Shown here: piece after piece, positions 62,266-64,000 of the stretch
How positions within the stretch are numbered: the stretch's first letter is position 1
How the letters are laid out: every line of letters begins with the position of its first letter
Assembly: GCA_023415235.1 (NCBI GenBank)
Contig: JAEZLP010000068.1
Span: 17,887-81,886, forward strand
Reading direction: 5' to 3'
Source: Bacillota bacterium
GTDB lineage: Bacteria; Bacillota; Clostridia; Peptostreptococcales; Anaerovoracaceae
DNA: 64,000 bases
Translations under genes and position numbers: made by a program
The notes under the pieces: generated by a model
What the model saw: the letters and a program-made list of their open reading frames with translations, nothing else
Told to the model about the DNA's origin: nothing
Database searches by the model: none

Positions 62266-62294
62266 GCAGAGCAATATAGCATTGCTCTGCTTTT
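62266..62294 (+). terminator. operon terminator
   Basis: GCAGAGCAAT (62266-62275) with ATTGCTCTGC (62281-62290), then TTTT. Confidence 0.88.
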
Positions 62295-62381
62295 CCCGAT
62301 AATGAGATAATCGAGAAAAGGGTCTGTTTTCAACGGCCGAAAAGAGCATCTTTAAAACCGCTTGTCGTCAAAGCAATTAGT

Positions 62382-62524
62382 GCCAATTTATGCTTCCAAT
62401 TTTGAATTGTGGCCACTTTATGGGTCCAACACAGAAAATACCATAAAATATGACCCGCGTATTATGCGGGTCCTTTGTTGTATCTCGGCCATTTTATGGT
62501 TCCAAGCTCAGCCAAGTTATGGTC
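62382..62524. repeat. IS21-like terminal repeat array, remnant
   Basis: Units GCCA(N)TTTATG(NN)TCCAA at 62382-62399, 62412-62429 and 62488-62505, plus a partial GCCAAGTTATGGTC at 62511-62524. Multiple short repeats of this type are usual at the ends of IS21-family elements. No istA or istB is in the window, so this is a stranded end. A hairpin GACCCGC/GCGGGTC lies at 62452-62472. Confidence 0.45.
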
Positions 62525-62669
62525 TTATTTACATTATATTATACTATTTAATCAAAAAAACTAATATTAACATGTCAGACACAATAAACGCAATAGAAAT
62601 ATTGAAAAACCTTGAAATATCCTTGCGGATATGGTAATATTTAAATAGAAATAGCGCAATTGCATAGTG

Positions 62670-62726
62670 CTACAGATAATACCCCGGTTTTTTGTTAATA
62701 AAAAAAAATCGGGGTATTATCTGTAG
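62670..62726. repeat. 24-bp inverted repeat
   Basis: CTACAGATAATACCCCG (62670-62686) with its exact complement at 62710-62726, extended inward by a G-U pair and T6/A6. It could be a bidirectional terminator or an element end. Confidence 0.65.
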
Positions 62727-62780
62727 ATAACGTTAGTTATTCAAACAGTAATGCCTCCGACGAAAGGGAGGTATTTTTTT

Positions 62781-62966
62781 ATGGCAGAAACAGCAGGCAA
62801 ACGGTTGTACTCGATCAACGAGGCATTGATGGTCCTGCCAATAAGCAGAAGTCTGTTGTACAAACTTATACAGTCCGGGCAACTACCGACTGTCCGGTTT
62901 GGGCGCCGCGCGTTTATACGCGCCACAACAATAGAGCGATTGCTATCCGAGCCAGAGCAGAGTTAG
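62781..62966 (+). CDS. excisionase-like HTH protein
   Basis: 61 residues. MerR/excisionase-type HTH (YSINEALMVLPISRSLLYKL, QSGQLPTVRFGRRAFIRA). ATG 62781 after GGGAGGT. It is similar in plan to the xis gene at 23812. It probably begins a second mobile element extending beyond the window. Confidence 0.72.
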   Translation: MAETAGKRLYSINEALMVLPISRSLLYKLIQSGQLPTVRFGRRAFIRATTIERLLSEPEQS

Positions 62967-63012
62967 GTTGTGGGGCATCCGTGCATTTGTGGTGTCGAGA
63001 GGGAGGATATCG

Positions 63013-63739
63013 ATGGACACAGGACATGACGTAATAGGTATAACAAGTAAAATAAAATCCACATGGACTGTGATAGATAATCCCGTTATCGATTTGCCAG
63101 CATTATATTACCAAGGAGAAGTGAATGAAAAGGATCGGGTCATAAAAGTTTCTGGTTCAGCAGTAAAGTTGACTTGGATAGTTTTGCGCCGCCTTGCTTT
63201 CAGTGGTAGTACTAAAACAACTTACGCGAAACTTAGTAGTTTAACAGGGCTATCCAAAACACAACTTCATCGAGTGTTGCAGGTCATGATTAATAAAGGT
63301 TGGGTGGATGTTCAGCGACGCCGTAGTGTTGATAAACCCTAGACATAACTTACCAAATTACTATACGCTCCTGCGCCTTCCATCCGAGTCAGTTGGGGGT
63401 AATCCCACGATGGTAGGAGGGGTCTTACCATCATGTAGGGAGGGTGAGGCCATGGTGGTAGGAGATCATCCCGTTAGGGATGGAGGGTCATTCCATGATG
63501 ATACCCATTTAAATACAAAAAGTACTCTTATAAATACTAAATTAAATAATGAAGTTACCCCTTTGCAGATTTGGCAGTCGGACAAGTTGACTATACGAGA
63601 AAAAGCGGAAAAACTAGCTGTCTATGATTGCCCCAAATGCCATGGTAAAGGATTTAAGGCGTTAGCGTTTTCTACCGAGTCTGGATTACCTCCGATGGAA
63701 ATACCATGCGATTGCTGGAATAGCTCATCACGTTACTAA
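63013..63739 (+). pseudogene. replication-type winged-helix protein, frameshifted
   Basis: The first frame (63013-63342) reads a winged helix (SAVKLTWIVLRRLAFSGSTK, LSSLTGLSKTQLHRVLQVMI, NKGWVDVQRRRSVD) and stops. The frame starting in 63308 continues PRHNLPNYYTLLRLP and ends in a zinc-ribbon-like DCPKCHGKGFKALAF ... CDCW. One extra A in the AAA near 63337 joins the two. It resembles phage/plasmid replication-initiator or DnaD-like proteins. Either a frameshift mutation or a base error. Confidence 0.65.
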
Positions 63740-63794
63740 GTTCAATAAACCTCGGCGAAGGATAATTAAGGCTCTACAAAGGAGATATAAATCA

Positions 63795-63932
63795 ATGGCA
63801 ACAAACGCAATAAACCAATTTCCTCTCAAAGAAAAATTGACGCGAAAGGCAAGAATCAAAAGGCTAGTATCCCAATGGACTGAACCCTGTCCAACAGACA
63901 CGAATAAAGAGGCCTATCGCAGGATTTCATGA
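63795..63932 (+). CDS. small hypothetical protein
   Basis: 45 residues, basic (KEKLTRKARIKRLVSQW). AAGGAGATATA precedes the ATG at 63795. Not recognised; probably a mobile-element gene. A terminator follows. Confidence 0.5.
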   Translation: MATNAINQFPLKEKLTRKARIKRLVSQWTEPCPTDTNKEAYRRIS

Positions 63933-63942
63933 AATTACGCAG

Positions 63943-63977
63943 ACTGACGTCGTTGTTCAAGCGGCGTCAGTTTTGTT
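63943..63977 (+). terminator. terminator
   Basis: ACTGACG (63943-63949) with CGTCAGT (63965-63971), extended inward by wobble pairs, then TTTTG. Confidence 0.75.
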
Positions 63978-64000
63978 TTGAATTGAATCCGTTCGTGGTT

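Noticed and set aside
1..64000. CRISPR array
   Set aside because: No regularly spaced direct repeats of 20-40 bases were seen; the tandem 12-mers and hairpins do not have spacer structure.

Overview
The window looks like a chromosomal segment of an anaerobic, diderm, spore-forming-type Firmicute, most likely Negativicutes (Sporomusaceae-like). Reasons: Gram-positive style ribosome sites (AAGGAGG) with frequent TTG and GTG starts, a fragment of a YDG/MBG-repeat surface exoprotein typical of cells with an outer membrane, selC plus a UGA-containing selenoprotein gene, and an acyl-CoA/CoA-transferase operon under sigma-54 control. This placement is inferred from gene content, not from a marker gene.

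Layout. 1-14.6 kb is GC-rich core: YmaF-like protein, MFS transporter, MCP-CheW pair, XRE-PAS regulator, amt-glnB with an attenuator-like leader, the adhesin fragment, a two-component system whose kinase is split by a frameshift, and a nitrilase-family hydrolase. At 14.73 kb lies selC (tRNA-Sec). From there to about 36.3 kb the sequence is AT-richer and accessory. It holds two unrecognised proteins (one with a HEPN-type RNxxxxH motif), a striking tRNA-like RNA whose anticodon arm is a ~23-bp hairpin, a trypsin-like protease, a PemK/MazF-like fusion protein, a roughly 1-kb highly structured RNA followed by an unknown protein, a NYN nuclease, a ribbon-helix-helix protein behind a 19-bp palindrome, excisionase and tyrosine integrase, a complete type I restriction-modification operon, and an IS3-family element.

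From 36.5 kb the core resumes: an MBL hydrolase, a GntP permease divergent from a CdaR regulator, then a small operon with a CC/Se selenoprotein (in-frame UGA, Sec34), a SigZ-like sigma factor carrying its own in-frame TGA, and a 38-codon ORF. 41.3-49.1 kb holds a metal-cofactor/Fe-S cluster group (CGGC protein, cysteine desulfidase-like CyuA, NifU-like scaffold, DUF134 regulator, two MinD-type ATPases with ferredoxin inserts, Mrp-NifX fusion, NifX-like proteins), resembling the orange-protein (ORP) clusters of sulfate reducers. A palindrome TTATGAAATATATTTCATAA and variants sit before three of its transcription units and is probably the DUF134 operator. 50-54.5 kb contains a frameshifted QueD, a DASS transporter and an EttA-type ABC-F protein with decayed DNA between them. 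55-62.2 kb is a sigma-54 activator, two dyad UAS sites, a textbook -24/-12 promoter, and an operon for uptake and breakdown of a 3-hydroxyacid such as 3-hydroxybutyrate (permease, hydroxyacyl-CoA dehydrogenase, thiolase, OB-fold partner, CoA-transferase). The last 1.6 kb begins another mobile region (IS21-like end repeats, excisionase-like HTH, frameshifted replication-type protein).

Several genes are interrupted by single-base frameshifts, some at short homopolymers (kinase, replication protein), so sequencing error and true decay must both be considered.
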